From positions 496,001-560,000 of the forward strand of contig JALIRH010000114.1 of NCBI GenBank assembly GCA_023055505.1: a stretch of DNA of 64,000 nucleotides. Direction: 5' to 3'. Source of the stretch: Callipepla californica brunnescens. Its lineage: Eukaryota > Chordata > Aves > Galliformes > Odontophoridae. The notes beneath the pieces were generated by a model. It worked only from the letters and a program-made list of their open reading frames with translations. It was not told the origin of the DNA and searched no databases. Of this stretch, positions 49,989-62,409 are shown in pieces. A program made the position numbers and the translations under genes. Within the stretch, counting starts at the first letter, position 1. Each line of letters starts with the position of its first letter.

Positions 49989-52140
49989 CTCACCAAAGCA
50001 ACAGCAAGTAGCTGGAGGTCATTGTGCAGATGTGGTATGTATCTCTGTCCCATGGAAAGTATCACAGACTGCTCAGCACCAACAGGACTGGTGCTAGGCC
50101 TTACTGCTGCGCATTTTTCTCAGGTCTATCTGCTTTCACACAGGGCTGGTGTGTCACTCATAGTCTCTAATTCTGAGCCCATGACACTCTGAGCAGAAAC
50201 AGTCTGCAGGAGTGAAAATGGCAGTAGCAATAATGATACTTCAACAACATTTTTGTTCTTTGGAAGAGAAATTTTGGTGCTTATTTTGCAGTCAGTGTTC
50301 CCATGCATGGTTAATCACACGATTCAAATACAGACCTGAACATGTTCCTCTGTAAAAATACTTCTGCAGCTTTGCCTACAGTGCTTGCCTTCATGCGCGG
50401 TCACAAAATGTGGCTGCTGTAGGAGAGCTGAAAAACACATTCCACACTGCGAACACTGGGACAAGGGCAGTGGGCACGTGCCTCTAGGCTTTGGCATTTC
50501 TTACTCACATGAATGATTTTGTTGTTTTGTATAAAGAAATAGCCAGCTGTTACTGATAAGAGAGGGTTTTTTTTTCATTGCTTTGAACAGGAGATGTTAT
50601 AGCTGAGCCTGCTTTTGTAACCTGTTGGCATTAAAATCTCCCAGCTCATTCTATAATATAATGAATAAAGTTAAAATGAGTGACACAACCCATTTCTCTG
50701 CAAGTAAATACCTGACCAATACAGGGACACAGAGTACAACAGCAGAAGAGATCCCAGTTAATATATAGCTTAATATGTAGTATTAATATATGTTATACAA
50801 AGGCATGTTTGTTTCACATCCTAGTTCCCAAGAGGTTTTATGAGGAAGAGAGGTCTTCACCTCCAACAAGCTGCTGAACATCTGTGTTAAATAGAAAACT
50901 CAGGAAAGATAATTGTACCTGAATTTGATGCAAGCACTGCTTTTATTTTCTCCTTTAGTCTGCTGTCTATTCCATCTGTTTTAAGTCCATGGAGTCTTCA
51001 CAAGCAGAAATCACAATCAAAATACTCAGATAGTATCCCTGAACTCTAATAACTTTAGTGCTGTGCAACTCCAGTTGACCACTGTCCCCAGTAAATACCT
51101 CCGTTTTCATGGCTTGCCATTCTTCTGGGCTTCAGTCAATGTGTTGGCACTCTTTCTCCATGCCCAGTCGGGCTTGATGGCCCTTCCCCTGTCAGACCTG
51201 TTAGCCTCTGCACCTCTAGCTTTAGATGTTTACACGTAGTTGTATAACCATGAAGCTGTAAGTGGCTTCAGCTCCTGTGGTCAGCTGAAGTTTTGGAGTT
51301 AGGAGCACATGGACACAGAGGGGAACAGGAGAGAGGTCCACAAAAATGATGCTGAGCCAGTATGAACTATGTTGTAGGTCTTTGGCCTACAACAGCGGTT
51401 AATCCCTTGTGAGGGCATACTTTGGCTGTGAGTTTAACTGCCCTTGCTTGTAGGGCAGCACAATAATCCCAATGGCCACAGCACATGGTTTTGTGGGATA
51501 AGCAAATTCAGATTTTATATGGGGATACTCAAGACAGTGATATAGTTTGAATTTTCCACAGCATAGCAAAGCTGCACTCTTGATATGGTGGATGAACTTC
51601 TATGCCTAAAGTCAGAAGTATCAGATTAAAAATAAGCTTGAAAAATAGCCACTGAAACCTAATCAACAGTGTCTGGTGTCCAGAAGGAGACATAGCTCAT
51701 CCCAGAAGAACACCTTGGGCTCAGCTCATGTGTGATGAGCTTGGGTGAATGGCTGCTGACTGTTTATCCTCTGGGGCTGTCGCTACTGCGTCAGCAGTGG
51801 GAGCAGTGGGCCACACAAGTCCAGCCTCAGAAGTACTAGCTTAAATTAGGCAGTGACCTTAGTAGGGCTGTAGGAGGGCTTGTGGGACTGTGTGTGATAT
51901 GGATATGCAAAAGACAGGACTGGAGTAGCTTTGCCTGTGACAATGAGACAGTCTGGTGCTGAAGGTGCAGTGTGCATTGCAAAGCATATACTACAGCATG
52001 GGCCCACTATGCACATCACTGGGTTTTTTGTTGTTGTTTTTTTTCCCCATTTTCAAAGACAAGTTAGTAAATCAAAGATTATAACCAGTGTAAAAAGTCC
52101 TGGATTACAAATAAGTTACAGGAAATGTAGAATACCAGTG

Positions 52141-52269
52141 TGATTTATAATTCAAAAGCTCAAGCTATAAATCAGTTTGATGACTCTTAAATGAATGCAA
52201 TAGCATACAAAGTGGCATGACTTATAAATCAGGTTGACATCATACATCAAATCAGTGGGATATAAATCC
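52141..52269. promoter_or_regulatory. Cluster of HOX/PBX-type TGATTTAT motifs
   Basis: TGATTTAT at 52141-52148, ATAAATCA at 52167-52174 and 52224-52231, and the one-mismatch ATAAATCC at 52262-52269. TGATTTAT is the core preferred by posterior HOX-PBX pairs (established). Its regulatory role here is inference. Confidence 0.35.
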
Positions 52270-53384
52270 ATTATTTGACAAGGTATGTCAGCAATCTGAG
52301 ACATAAATTGTGTCATAAGAACATTTTGACAGGGGTCGCCTTGGTTATAACTGGCGATCAGTAACGATGGTAAAAAGCAGATGCTACTCCTGCATCTTTA
52401 TTCCTTCTGCTACTCTCTTCTACACAGAAGAGCGGAGAGAAGAGGTCATTTGCCACAGTGAGAAGGTAGCATATCCAGCTCTGTGAGGAGCTGCCTTACA
52501 CAGCACTGTGAAGACCTTTGAGACTCCTGCACTCCAAGGGACTATATATGTGCAATGCTGAGTGGAAATAATCCTCATACACGCTCAAGCATGGCTGTAC
52601 CATGATGGGCACTCTGGGTCTGTATGCTGGCTGTGTACTTCCCTGTTCTACGTAGATGTGCTGGCTCCATGTGAGAGAGACCATAGTCTGGGGCTGCACT
52701 GAATTATTCTGGGTTCATATGCTCTGTACCAGCTACGTACCCATGACAAGCTCTTCTGAACACTGGGGCAATTTAACAGCCTGGGTAAATTAATCGTGGC
52801 TGAATAACAGTCCCTCACGGCTGCCAGCCATGGAGCTGGGCTTCACCATGAATGGTGTGGCAGTACGTGGTGCCTCTGGAAGGTGGGGTTAGTCCCTTGC
52901 TTCAGCAGAGCACCAAGAGTTTTATTTAACCTCAGATTTATTAGGCATATGGCTGTTGGCTGCAGTCACCCGAGAAACAATTTTTCACCACCACGCTTAC
53001 CTGCTCTGGAGTGACTTGCTGCGTTACAAAACGACCTGAAATATAAGTCCTGTCAAAAAACAGCAACTGTTCAATACATTTATATTGTACTCAGCAGCAT
53101 ACATAAAAATGCGAAAATGAAAATCCAAAAGTTATTGTTACCTCTTTTTATTTTCCATATTTTATTTTTTTTATTTGTTTCATGGGCATTTATACTTTCT
53201 TTTTAGGAAGATAAATGAGATTTATCTGAGCCTCCGTATCTCTTCTGCTTCTTGCAGATATTTTACTTTTCAAATCTGAATGAGATAAATTGTACTACAT
53301 TTACAGTTCTGTTTTTGGAAGGGATGAAGCTGACAAATCATATGGAGCCATGTGAAATTTGACCAGGATTATTCACAGCTACCA

Positions 53385-53433
53385 TAAAAAAAAAAAACAA
53401 CAAAAAACAAAAAACACACACACAAAAAAAACC
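53385..53433. repeat. A/CA-rich low-complexity tract
   Basis: A run of A with interspersed C, including a short CA repeat. It could be a decayed poly(A) tail, but no element was recognised upstream of it. Confidence 0.8.
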
Positions 53434-53584
53434 AGAACTTCTTTAGAAAAGCAGAAGTTTTTTAGGAAGTGGTGACTGTTTGTCATTATTTATTTCACCA
53501 TTTCAGTAGAGGAGGTCAAGTGAAGGCCACAATCACCAACAAAAAAGAGCAACAAAACTGAACAGACCGGAGCTCAAGTGCTAC

Positions 53585-53900
53585 AGGGAGCGAATGTGAG
53601 AACTGGGGTTGTTGAGTCTGGAGAAGAGGAGGCTCCGGGGAGACCACTCTCTGCAACTCCCTGAAAGGAGGTTGTAGTGATGTGGTGGTTAGTCTCTTCT
53701 GACAGGTAACAGCAATAGGATGAGAAGTAATGGCCTTAAGTTGCATCAGGCTCATGTTGTATATTATGAAAAGTGTATTCTCCGAAAGAGTCATTAAGTA
53801 TTGAAACAGGCTGCCCAGGCTGGTGTTGGAGGTTGGGTTGGAAGTTGGACTAAGTGATCTTAGTGTTCTTTTCCAACCTTAATGATTCTATAATTCTATG
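53585..53900 (+). mobile_element. CR1: CR1 LINE 3' fragment
   Basis: Reads GAGTCTGGAGAAGAGGAGGC, then TTTTCCAACCTTAATGATTC and TATAATTCTATG. 5'-truncated, about 315 bp, moderately diverged. Confidence 0.92.
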
Positions 53901-56269
53901 CCAGTTATGTGCAGTTGAAACCAAGCTCACGTATGTGATACTGTGAGTGAGGCAGTGACAGTCCACATCCAAATGTAAAGGGAGAAAACACACATATTGG
54001 AGACCGTAGAATAATTAGCATCTCCAGGAGATCCGTAAGAACAATAGTGGTGGATGAGCTCTACCACCATCTAGTGGTAGATGGGTTCCCAGAGGAATGG
54101 GTGTAAAGATCAAGAGCCATGGGCTACTGACGCTACTGAGGAGTCCCAAGAGAAGATAAGGGGAGATGATGCTGAGCAATCACCAAAGCTCAGCTGGCTA
54201 CCCTGTCAGTGCTTCATGTTGCATATCCTTGTGAACACTCACAGTAGTGTTGGTTGGTAAAGGCCTAAAGCCGAGCCAAAATGATTCTCAATACTCTAGC
54301 AGGGCACAGATGTGGGCACAAAATGTTGCTCTCACCACTCTTTGCAGTCGAGGCACTGGCAGGGTTGGAGGTATCATGTAGACAAGTACACAGTATTAAT
54401 TCTAGTGTTGGCAACTTGATTTTGGTTTTGCTGGAGGTAGATTGTTGTTCCAAAAGCCCAGGAGCAAAGTTTGCCTCACAAATAAAAGAAGTGGGCAATT
54501 TTACATATTAGCTTTCTAATCCAGTGAGAAAAGCTTTTTAATAGACACAAGCATAGGTGCATTAAGCCTACTAGTAAGTATGATTCAAAATGAAACAGAT
54601 AAGTGCATATAAATGCTAAGGTGTACATTTATTTCAATACTATACTGGAAGCAATAAGGAAGAGGACAGTAGACGATCTTAAGATGCTTGTAAACTAATG
54701 CAAGACATCTGACAAATAAACAAAAAAAGTGAAATTTTAATAAAACTCCACGTCCACTTCATGTGACAGAGCTGTGGAATAATTCACATAGTCTCAACTT
54801 GATCCCTCTGAATCCTCAGTAGTACAGGCCAAGCCTTAGTTTGCTATTTGCAAGATCAGAACAAGGCAATCTCTTTTTAATTTGTTCATGGCAGATTAAA
54901 AGCTGATTTCATGACGGCATAAGACCAGGTTTCCTTGACACCTTGCTCCCTGACAGACAATCCAGATTTGAGTGTGTTCTGTCTCCATCCCCATTTTTGC
55001 TACTAGTATTGACAAGCAGAGGGCTCTATCCTAGCAGAAGCCAATCTGAGAGTGGCTGCTGAAGGAGTGTGAGGGAGAATTAGGAAATGGGAATGGCTGA
55101 GAGGGACATGCTGTTGCTGTGGGGAGAAAGGTGGGGAAGGCCCCTGGCCCAGTATGAAGCCAGGCCTCAGACTGGAGTTGGTGCTAATGGCATCTAGAGC
55201 CCTGAAAGCAGCTGTTTTGAGAGAAAAGGGTGGTGAATGTATTAGATCACTTCACGCTTTTTTTCTTTGTGTTACAATGGTGTCAATTAGCCTACTAATA
55301 CAAAAGGCTTGTCCTGTAAGAACAGATAAGAGAAAGACTTCAGCAAAACATTGTTGAAGCCCTTGCCCTGAGTGCCTGGCTGACCTGCTGTAAGCAATCT
55401 CTGTGTGGTGGCAGAAGGGACAAGCATGCATGTATTTTCACAGGGGAAATCTACAAGCTTCAAAGCCAGGAATAACAAGAGCTGGATGAGCAATGGGTAA
55501 AATCATTCATAGCAACGTTAAGATAACCAGGTTTTTCAACAAGCCATACAGCAACAGAGAGAGGGCTAGAAGAGAATTAGACTGCCTATCTCTTCCAGAG
55601 AACATAACCTAAATAACTTATTTTGGATGCCAGAAAAGCCAAGTAGCAAAGGGGTCTCCAAGGGCTGATCCTCGTTAGTAGGGAGAAGCTGGCCGCAGAG
55701 CTGATGGTGAAAGATGACTTCAGTAAGACTAAAAAGGTCCATAATCCTTTCAAAGGAAGAACCACAGCATGTAGACAGTGAGTTTCAGGAAGGCTAGTGG
55801 CAGTGGCAGAGACAGCAGCTGCTCTATGAGGACCAATATTAACAACATCGAACAGAAACAGTCGGAGAAGAGAACTACTTCACTAAGTCGTGATGTGATG
55901 AAAAAGAAAAGATGTGAGGAAGAAAAGAGAAGTGGGGCTATGTCTGAAAAGTCAGCTTAAATTGAATTACTGAAAAAACATGTGGGAACCAGAACCTGTA
56001 AGCATCTCTATAAAAACAATAAAGTGAGTTACAAACAGTGCAGATTTGTCAGAAAGAAGTTGTGTCAATTTGTTAAACTTCTCCAGGAATATGACAAATG
56101 TCCAAGTTGGATAAGAGGTAGTCAATGTCATCTGTCACTGTTTCCCATGATACAATTACACTCTGGACAAGCTACAGTAAAAGAGTAGAAAATGTTTGCA
56201 GAACTAGGCTCAAATATTATTTACCACTGATCCAAATGTTGAAGGGACAAGACCCACTTTGAACTCATA
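53901..56269. other. Intergenic, with a CTCF-like site
   Basis: No gene was recognised. Contains a CTCF-like inverted repeat at 54061-54080. The part from about 55700 onward is purine-rich and may be older LINE sequence continuous with the 56270 remnant. Confidence 0.55.
54064..54077 (-). promoter_or_regulatory. CTCF-like core site inside a short palindrome
   Basis: The minus strand reads CCACTAGATGGTGG, 13 of 14 positions of the CTCF core CCASYAGRKGGCRS. CTACCAC and GTGGTAG (54061-54067 and 54074-54080) form perfect 7-bp arms. It shares its 11-base core with the 35108 site on the same strand. Confidence 0.5.
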
Positions 56270-56800
56270 ATTGCTCAATATTTTCACAGGGGATGACCTA
56301 GAAAATGGGATAAAGAACATGGCTATGAAGCTTGCAGGGGTTACAAAGAGGAGAGGACAATAATGGAAGACATAATCTGAAATCATGAGTATCCTGTCAA
56401 ACTGGAGAAAGAATCGGGAAAATTAGAGATATGTAAAATATTCCCTATGAAAGAAGTTTGGAAAAAAAAAGGCAGTCTAAATAAAAGAAGGCAGAACTAA
56501 ACTTTGTTGACAGCCTTTAAATGAGCAGAAGATGACTACAGGGAAAACAGGAGAAGCATGGAGAGCTGCAGAAGAATGAGCAGTTCAAATTGCACATCAG
56601 CAGCAACATCTTAGATCAAGAAAAACTTCTGTACACTAGTACTACTGAAACCCTGGAAGAACACTTCCTCTGGACACCAGAAAGCCTCCCTCTTTGCAGG
56701 TATTTAAATTCAGGTCATGCGAACTCAGGTTCTGCGAGGATGGTGCAGGCATCCTACATCTTACTGTGATACCAAGGAAGAGACACTGATCCTTCTTTTA
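56270..56800 (+). mobile_element. Ancient CR1/L3-like LINE remnant
   Basis: Translated pieces resemble the end of a CR1-clade reverse transcriptase: a DLENGIK-like motif before a degraded KFADDTKLGG box, then an LDKLE-W-like stretch. The 3' part keeps the GGAAGAACACTTCCT, CCTCCCTCTTTGCAGGTATT and TTAAATTCAGG order of the L3/CR1 tail. It has no recent CR1 terminal octamer. It is much more diverged than the CR1 copies around it, so it is probably an old insertion. The family is uncertain (L3, L2 or old CR1). Confidence 0.6.
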
Positions 56801-58149
56801 CAGCACTGAGAAAACAGTGCATGCTATGATACTTTCCCACTAATGAATACTGAGGTCTAATGATAATTAGTCATCATTCAAACAGGGTTTTGTTGAGCAT
56901 TTCATGTCTGGGAGAAGAACATGAGAGTAGGTATGAGTTGTTGAAGGCTGGATTCATGTAAGCATGTGAAGCACAAAGCAGGGTGTGTTCCCTGTTGAAG
57001 TATAAGTTTATATTGTAGAACAACATAAAAACCTGCACAGCTGTCTCAGGAAAAAGGAACTATTATATCTATATTTTACATATGAAGAACATCAGTTTAG
57101 AGCAATAACAAACATCGTATTTATATTTTCAGCTTTCACAAAATATTAAGCAATGCAACGCAACCAGAATCTCACCATTTTGTCTGCTTTATGGACCTAT
57201 GTCTCTTATGTTCTGTTCCCCAAGAGCATGGTATTTGCAAAGATATCAATACAAAAGTAGATGGACTAAACACTGCAGTTGTAACTGCAGAGATAAGATG
57301 CATCCACTGTTTTGTTATTCCACGTTTATAATGCCTACACTGAATCTTGTCGTTTAGGAGGCTTTCTTTTTGTATTCAGGACATTTCTGTTTGAACTTAA
57401 TCCACTTTCTGAGCATGACATATCTTAGTTACAGTTCAGGGCTTGGCTTTTCTAATGCTATCGTGCTAGTCAAGTAGGTATTGTTGTTTAGTATCACACA
57501 ACACTTTGAGTTGTCAGTGCTGTGAATATGATAACCTGCTTCCTCTTCCATGCAACATGTCATCCATTAGCATTCCAGCTGCATTACATACTCCCTTTAG
57601 TGAAACAAAGTTAGGGCAGCAGTCTCTTGTAACATTCAACAAGGCAACAGACCTGTGTTTAACACTCCGAGCTCAGCAATAGCTGTAATTATGATGAGCA
57701 CTCACTTAACTAAATTTAGAAAGAATACAGTCCCTTTAATTATGTTACCTGGCTCTTCAGTTAATTTGCAACTTCTTTTGTTTACGTGTCTAACTCTTGT
57801 AATTTTTGAAAAAATTTTTACTTGCTGCTTTTATCTTCCCTATGCATTTTTTTTGCAAATCTACAGCCAGTTCCTGCTTATTTAATGCACTGAAAAAGTA
57901 TCTTCGATTTTAAAGCCGACCTATAATTTCCAAAGCAGTGAGGACTCGGGTCGCATGAAGTAATCAACTGGAAATAAAATAAATGGCATTCAGTATGTTT
58001 TGATTGTTTTGAAACAGCAATAAAAGATAACAGTACTCAGAATGGGAAGGATCCTTTAAAATCAAAGTCCCATCCATTTGCTGGTGAGATTCATTGCAGT
58101 AGTTTTCCTTGTAATTTTTCCAGTCCAATATTTAAAAATCCCAAGGGAT
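56801..58149. other. Intergenic between two ancient LINE remnants
   Basis: AT-rich DNA with no recognised gene or young repeat. Confidence 0.6.
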
Positions 58150-58400
58150 ATTAAGTAACAAATGAGACATGAGCTTCCAGTATGTTGTGCGTGTGAAAAA
58201 AGGTCAATGTGATTTTGGGTTGCATTCACCAGGCACCCTATCATCATATATTGGAGCAAGAAGCTAATAATCTTCCTTTATATGGTTTTAGGATGCACAA
58301 CATGCTCTTGCAATGCTGTGTTCAGTTATGGGCATATTATTACCAGAAAGATATTGACAGATCATAAAAGCACAAGGGCTCAGGTCATCTTCATTTGTCA
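58150..58400 (+). mobile_element. Ancient CR1/L3-like LINE remnant
   Basis: Contains the ordered segment AAAAGGTCAATGTGATTTTG, GGTTGCATTC, TGTGTTCAGTTATGGGC and AAAGATATTGACAG. These correspond to the CR1/L3 ORF2 region encoding KANGILGCI...YCVQFWAP...KDI. Highly diverged, with no intact frame. Confidence 0.7.
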
Positions 58401-58784
58401 CAACAGTGTGACATTCCACCCTTCTTCTTCTCCCAAGAGTGAAAAAAAATCACAGTGGAATATGACTCTAGAAATATTCCAATTTACTTGTTAGTAAGTT
58501 ATGGTAACAAATGCATTGTTCTGATATTATGTTCTGCTAGTTGAAGTGACATGCCAGTCTTGTGAGAAAAACTCTAAATGTGTTCTGTATATAAAGAAAT
58601 CCAGCATATTCTGGCATGAAAGTGCAAATAAAATGTACAAGATGCTACTGCTGTCTGTTCCCTGCACTAGAATCTCAAAGCAATCTATGTGCCCTCACAT
58701 ACATTCAACATTTTCTAGAAATCATTGGAAACTTGATTCCTTTCCAGCATACCAGAAGTTCATGGAATGTCTATAAAAAAGAGG

Positions 58785-58810
58785 TTGTTTGTTTGTTTGT
58801 TTGTTTGTTT
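58785..58810. repeat. TTTG microsatellite
   Basis: About six TTTG units in perfect tandem. Confidence 0.9.
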
Positions 58811-59489
58811 TAAAACCCATTACAGCCACTGCTATTATTGTAAGCATTTCAAGACCTTTGAATATTTTTAAACTGATCACACTTGTTTCCTTAACAGAAT
58901 ATTATTAAGGTTTCTTAACTATTAATATATTTGTATTGCTATTCTTTTATGACTTTTACAGATTTTTAAATGTATTTCATTAGTCAATACCCAAAGAAAA
59001 CATTTATCACGTCTTTAATTACTCAGCAGATAGCTCAGTATCAGGAATGTTCTCCCTTCCCTTGTAAAAGTTTTTGCAACTCCTCATAATTTCATCAGCT
59101 CCTTACTGTAGCAAAAAGGTTTCCAAATGCACGGTAGCTTTTCAAACCTATTCTGAACCACATCTCTGTGAATCATTCTGATCACAGAAGTATCCTTTTG
59201 GATGCGCTGAACTTCAGGAGTACTTTCAGTTGTGCTTTAACGAGTATGTTATATACTTGCATGCCATGAAATGTCATCATGTGGCAGAGGGCCACGGCCA
59301 TGGCAGGGAGCTGTATGGCAGGGAGTTGTTTGGCAGCGAGGCCTCAGCTGCGCCAGCATCTAAGTATATGGGAATGAGCGCTGCTTAAAGCGATTATAGA
59401 CTTTGAATGCAAACTGGCTCATTGAATATACGCATAAAACAGGAAGAAAATCTCAATCCCTTCAGTGCGGGTTGAAATCTCAATGGCAC

Positions 59490-59720
59490 TATGGTCCTTG
59501 CCGCCCCTTGCTCCTCTCACCGCCTGCATTTCCCCCCCCGCCGCTGCCGCAGGAGCTCAGGGCCGCAGTGTCCCCGGCCACCAAATGGTGGAGCTCTTGG
59601 GCCGGGGAATGCCTGGGATGAGCAGAGCCCTGCAGCTAGCGGGAGTCACTGCTTTTTTATTTCCCTACAAGGAATAGGGTGCGACTGTAGCCAAAGCACG
59701 CTCCTGCGGTATGTTCCCAG
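59490..59720. promoter_or_regulatory. Small isolated GC-rich, CpG-containing patch
   Basis: About 230 bp of GC-rich sequence with several CpGs in AT-rich DNA, 35 kb upstream of LPCAT1. It includes a C-rich pyrimidine run followed by GCCGCAG|GAGCTCAGG, which resembles a splice acceptor, and the inverted repeat CCACCAAATGGTGG. It may be a promoter or exon of a non-coding transcript, or just a GC-rich relic. Confidence 0.35.
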
Positions 59721-62370
59721 AACCCTAGTTTTCTGAACTGGCGTAAACTGGCGTTAAAACGGGTTTTTTGTTGTTTATTTTTTGTTAGACTATTCCAGCA
59801 TTCAAAACGGAATTTTAGTGTTGAACTACCTGCGATTCCTCTCGTGCAAACTTTTATCTGAACACACTGCAGAGGTATTTTCCTAATAAACGTATACATA
59901 ATTTTCATCCCAATTAAGACACAAATGTCAGGGTTAAAAGAGTGAAAATAATCTATTCCATGTGGAATAAAACTCAGTGTGACTAAAAAATACACTTTTT
60001 TTCAGATCCTTAAATGATGTCATACATATGTACGTATATTTTTGTGTATGCTTCCATGCTTACATATTTATCCAACTATATCTGCAACCCAGACCAGCCT
60101 TTCTCCTCATACACATGCATTACCCTGTGCCTTAGCATCACCCAGCCTAAGTGCCAGCTAGTCCTACCCCAGCTTCAGACAGCCGTACAGATTTGGGATC
60201 AAACTGTCTGTGTTATCCTTCACACACCTCCAAGTTGCAATTGCGATATACAACCATGCTTTACTAGTAAGACGCTAATGATGTGGCAGATTTGTTCCTA
60301 TGCCCTGGACTTTCCATGGAGTGGAAACCTTAGTTTTTCATCTTGTAAGAAATCTTGCATCTATATTCAAGCAATGTGAAATATTTCAGAGCAATGTGCT
60401 TTTGCATGGCCATGTAGAAGCTCTGTCAGTTTTGTCCTCAGACATTTTTTTTTCTTCAGAGGGCAGTCACTGCTTGTTGTCAAATAACAACTGCTTCCAA
60501 TGGTCTTCATCGAGTGAAGGGATGGCTTTTAGCACCGAGTCCTGCTGAGGTCTTCTCAGGCCCTGAAGGATCTACCTCAGCATCCTGCTGGAAAACCATT
60601 ATATTTAAAGCAGTCTACTTTCATAAGGTACTGTTTTCAGTAGTATCTCATAAAAGAAATAATTCTGAAAGCATTTATCATTTTCTTTGTTTATCACAGA
60701 AGCCCATTCTGCAATCCCAGTGCTACAGTGGAGTTCTCAGGTAGCCCTTACAGCCTGGTGTGACAAGCATCAAACTCAGGGCTTGCTCACCAGGGGCCAC
60801 AGTGTTTCAGACACTCAGAAATTTCTAATTTCTCAAAATCTTCTTCTGGAGCAGATTGTGCTATGGTTTTAATAGCTCCTTTTGATATGTTACTGTATTC
60901 TAGTGATGAAACGCCTCAATTAAATTTCTCATCTTTTATAAAAAGTGACTGAAATGCAATTCGACACTATAACTAGAAGATGCTTAGTTGGAAGTGGATT
61001 TGGGATCTTCATTAGAGTCAGTGGCTTGGAAGGAGGCATTTAGATCCATTCCATCAGTTTCCATCTCTGCTAATGTCAGAGAAAACTAGTCTAAATAGCT
61101 GTCTGGAAAGATTTTCCCCCTGTGGTGCTGTACTTTAAATTAGATGATTATGAAGTTTTCAATGCAGCTAAGTGTAATTTATATTAAACTGAAGTATATC
61201 TTATTATTTCTGAGGCTATGCTTGAGTTGTAGTTTTCAGGTTGATGAATTACACTAACAGTATTCTGCATATTAACTCTTCTTACAGCGATGTAATTGAT
61301 TGAGAAGTGGGCAGTGGCTGGTTAACTTTCTTCTGGTGCCGCAGTGCTACAAAACTGGGCAGGTATATGTGAAAACTTTTGAATTTTTGCCAAACCAGCA
61401 TCTCTGCAAATATCTTCACATATTTCTCATGCAGGAATTCTCAGCAAGATGGATCTGCTGGTGGCTGATGGCCAGGACTGAGCCATTTATCAGCTATCAG
61501 GGTCTGTAGAAGCTTGAGACCAGTGGCCATCTGGAATTGTTCAGTTTTCCTTCATAGCACAAAATGCTTCCTTTTAATTTTCTATTAAGTTTCATTTTGG
61601 AAAGTTATTTCTGATTTCAGGCTGATTTTCCCTTTCTACTACACTATTTCTACAGCCCCACAGATATTTGTTCTTCCAGAAAAGGTACCAGTCTGAAGCT
61701 AGCTGATGTTTTTTTACTTCTACAGAATACTCCTTGCCTGTCACATCCACACTAACTGCAGTGTATAAGTACTCATAGCTATAGACAAGCTGGCACCAGG
61801 CTATTCTTATGAGTACCAGCTATACCCAGTGCTAGTTAAACCAGACAAAATTTCATTTCCATTTGCCTACAGAAAGATTCATTTGTGCTCTCCTTTCACA
61901 TTTCCTTTGGGAACACACTGTTGGATCTCTTCATCTGCCCTTAAAATTTCTCTTTATTTGCTTTTACAGACACTTAACTTTTTCCCCCTGTAACACTTAG
62001 GAGGAGAAAGGTAAAGCTTATGCAAAAGCTCACTCAAGGATGTTGATTTTGAAATCATCTACTTCTTGAGGGGATACCCTAGGCATATTCCGGGAAAGTT
62101 GAGCTGTCAAACCTCATTAGCTATGCCTCTTCAACCCGCAATACATCTTTCTCTAGACTCTTCAGCATTTATTAAGATAATTCACTTCATAATTCTTTTT
62201 CCTAAATAAAATATATAAGCCCTGATCTTACACTGATGCAAAGTGGCTCTCATGCTCCATCAGAAGACGCAGCTCCATAGCTGCTGAAGTTAAGGTTAGT
62301 CTGCAAAGGCATCTGTGCACAACACTAATATTGTAAAGACACAAGCCAGATTTGCACATGTATTTGTCCT

Positions 62371-62409
62371 ATTTTTTTCTTTCTTTCTTTTTTCTTTTTT
62401 TTTTTTTTA
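62371..62409. repeat. T/CTTT-rich low-complexity tract
   Basis: About 39 bases of T with interspersed C, including three CTTT units. Confidence 0.85.

Larger units (their letters stand above)
49989..53584. other. Intergenic, with a clustered ATAAATCA motif segment
   Basis: No gene was recognised. Contains the homeobox-type motif cluster at 52141-52269 and an A/CA-rich tract at about 53385-53433. Confidence 0.6.

Noticed and set aside
55778..56188. Two consecutive Lys/Arg/Ser-rich frames (60 and 68 codons)
   Set aside because: They have no recognisable domain. The purine-rich composition and nearby old LINE sequence make a chance or decayed-LINE origin more likely.
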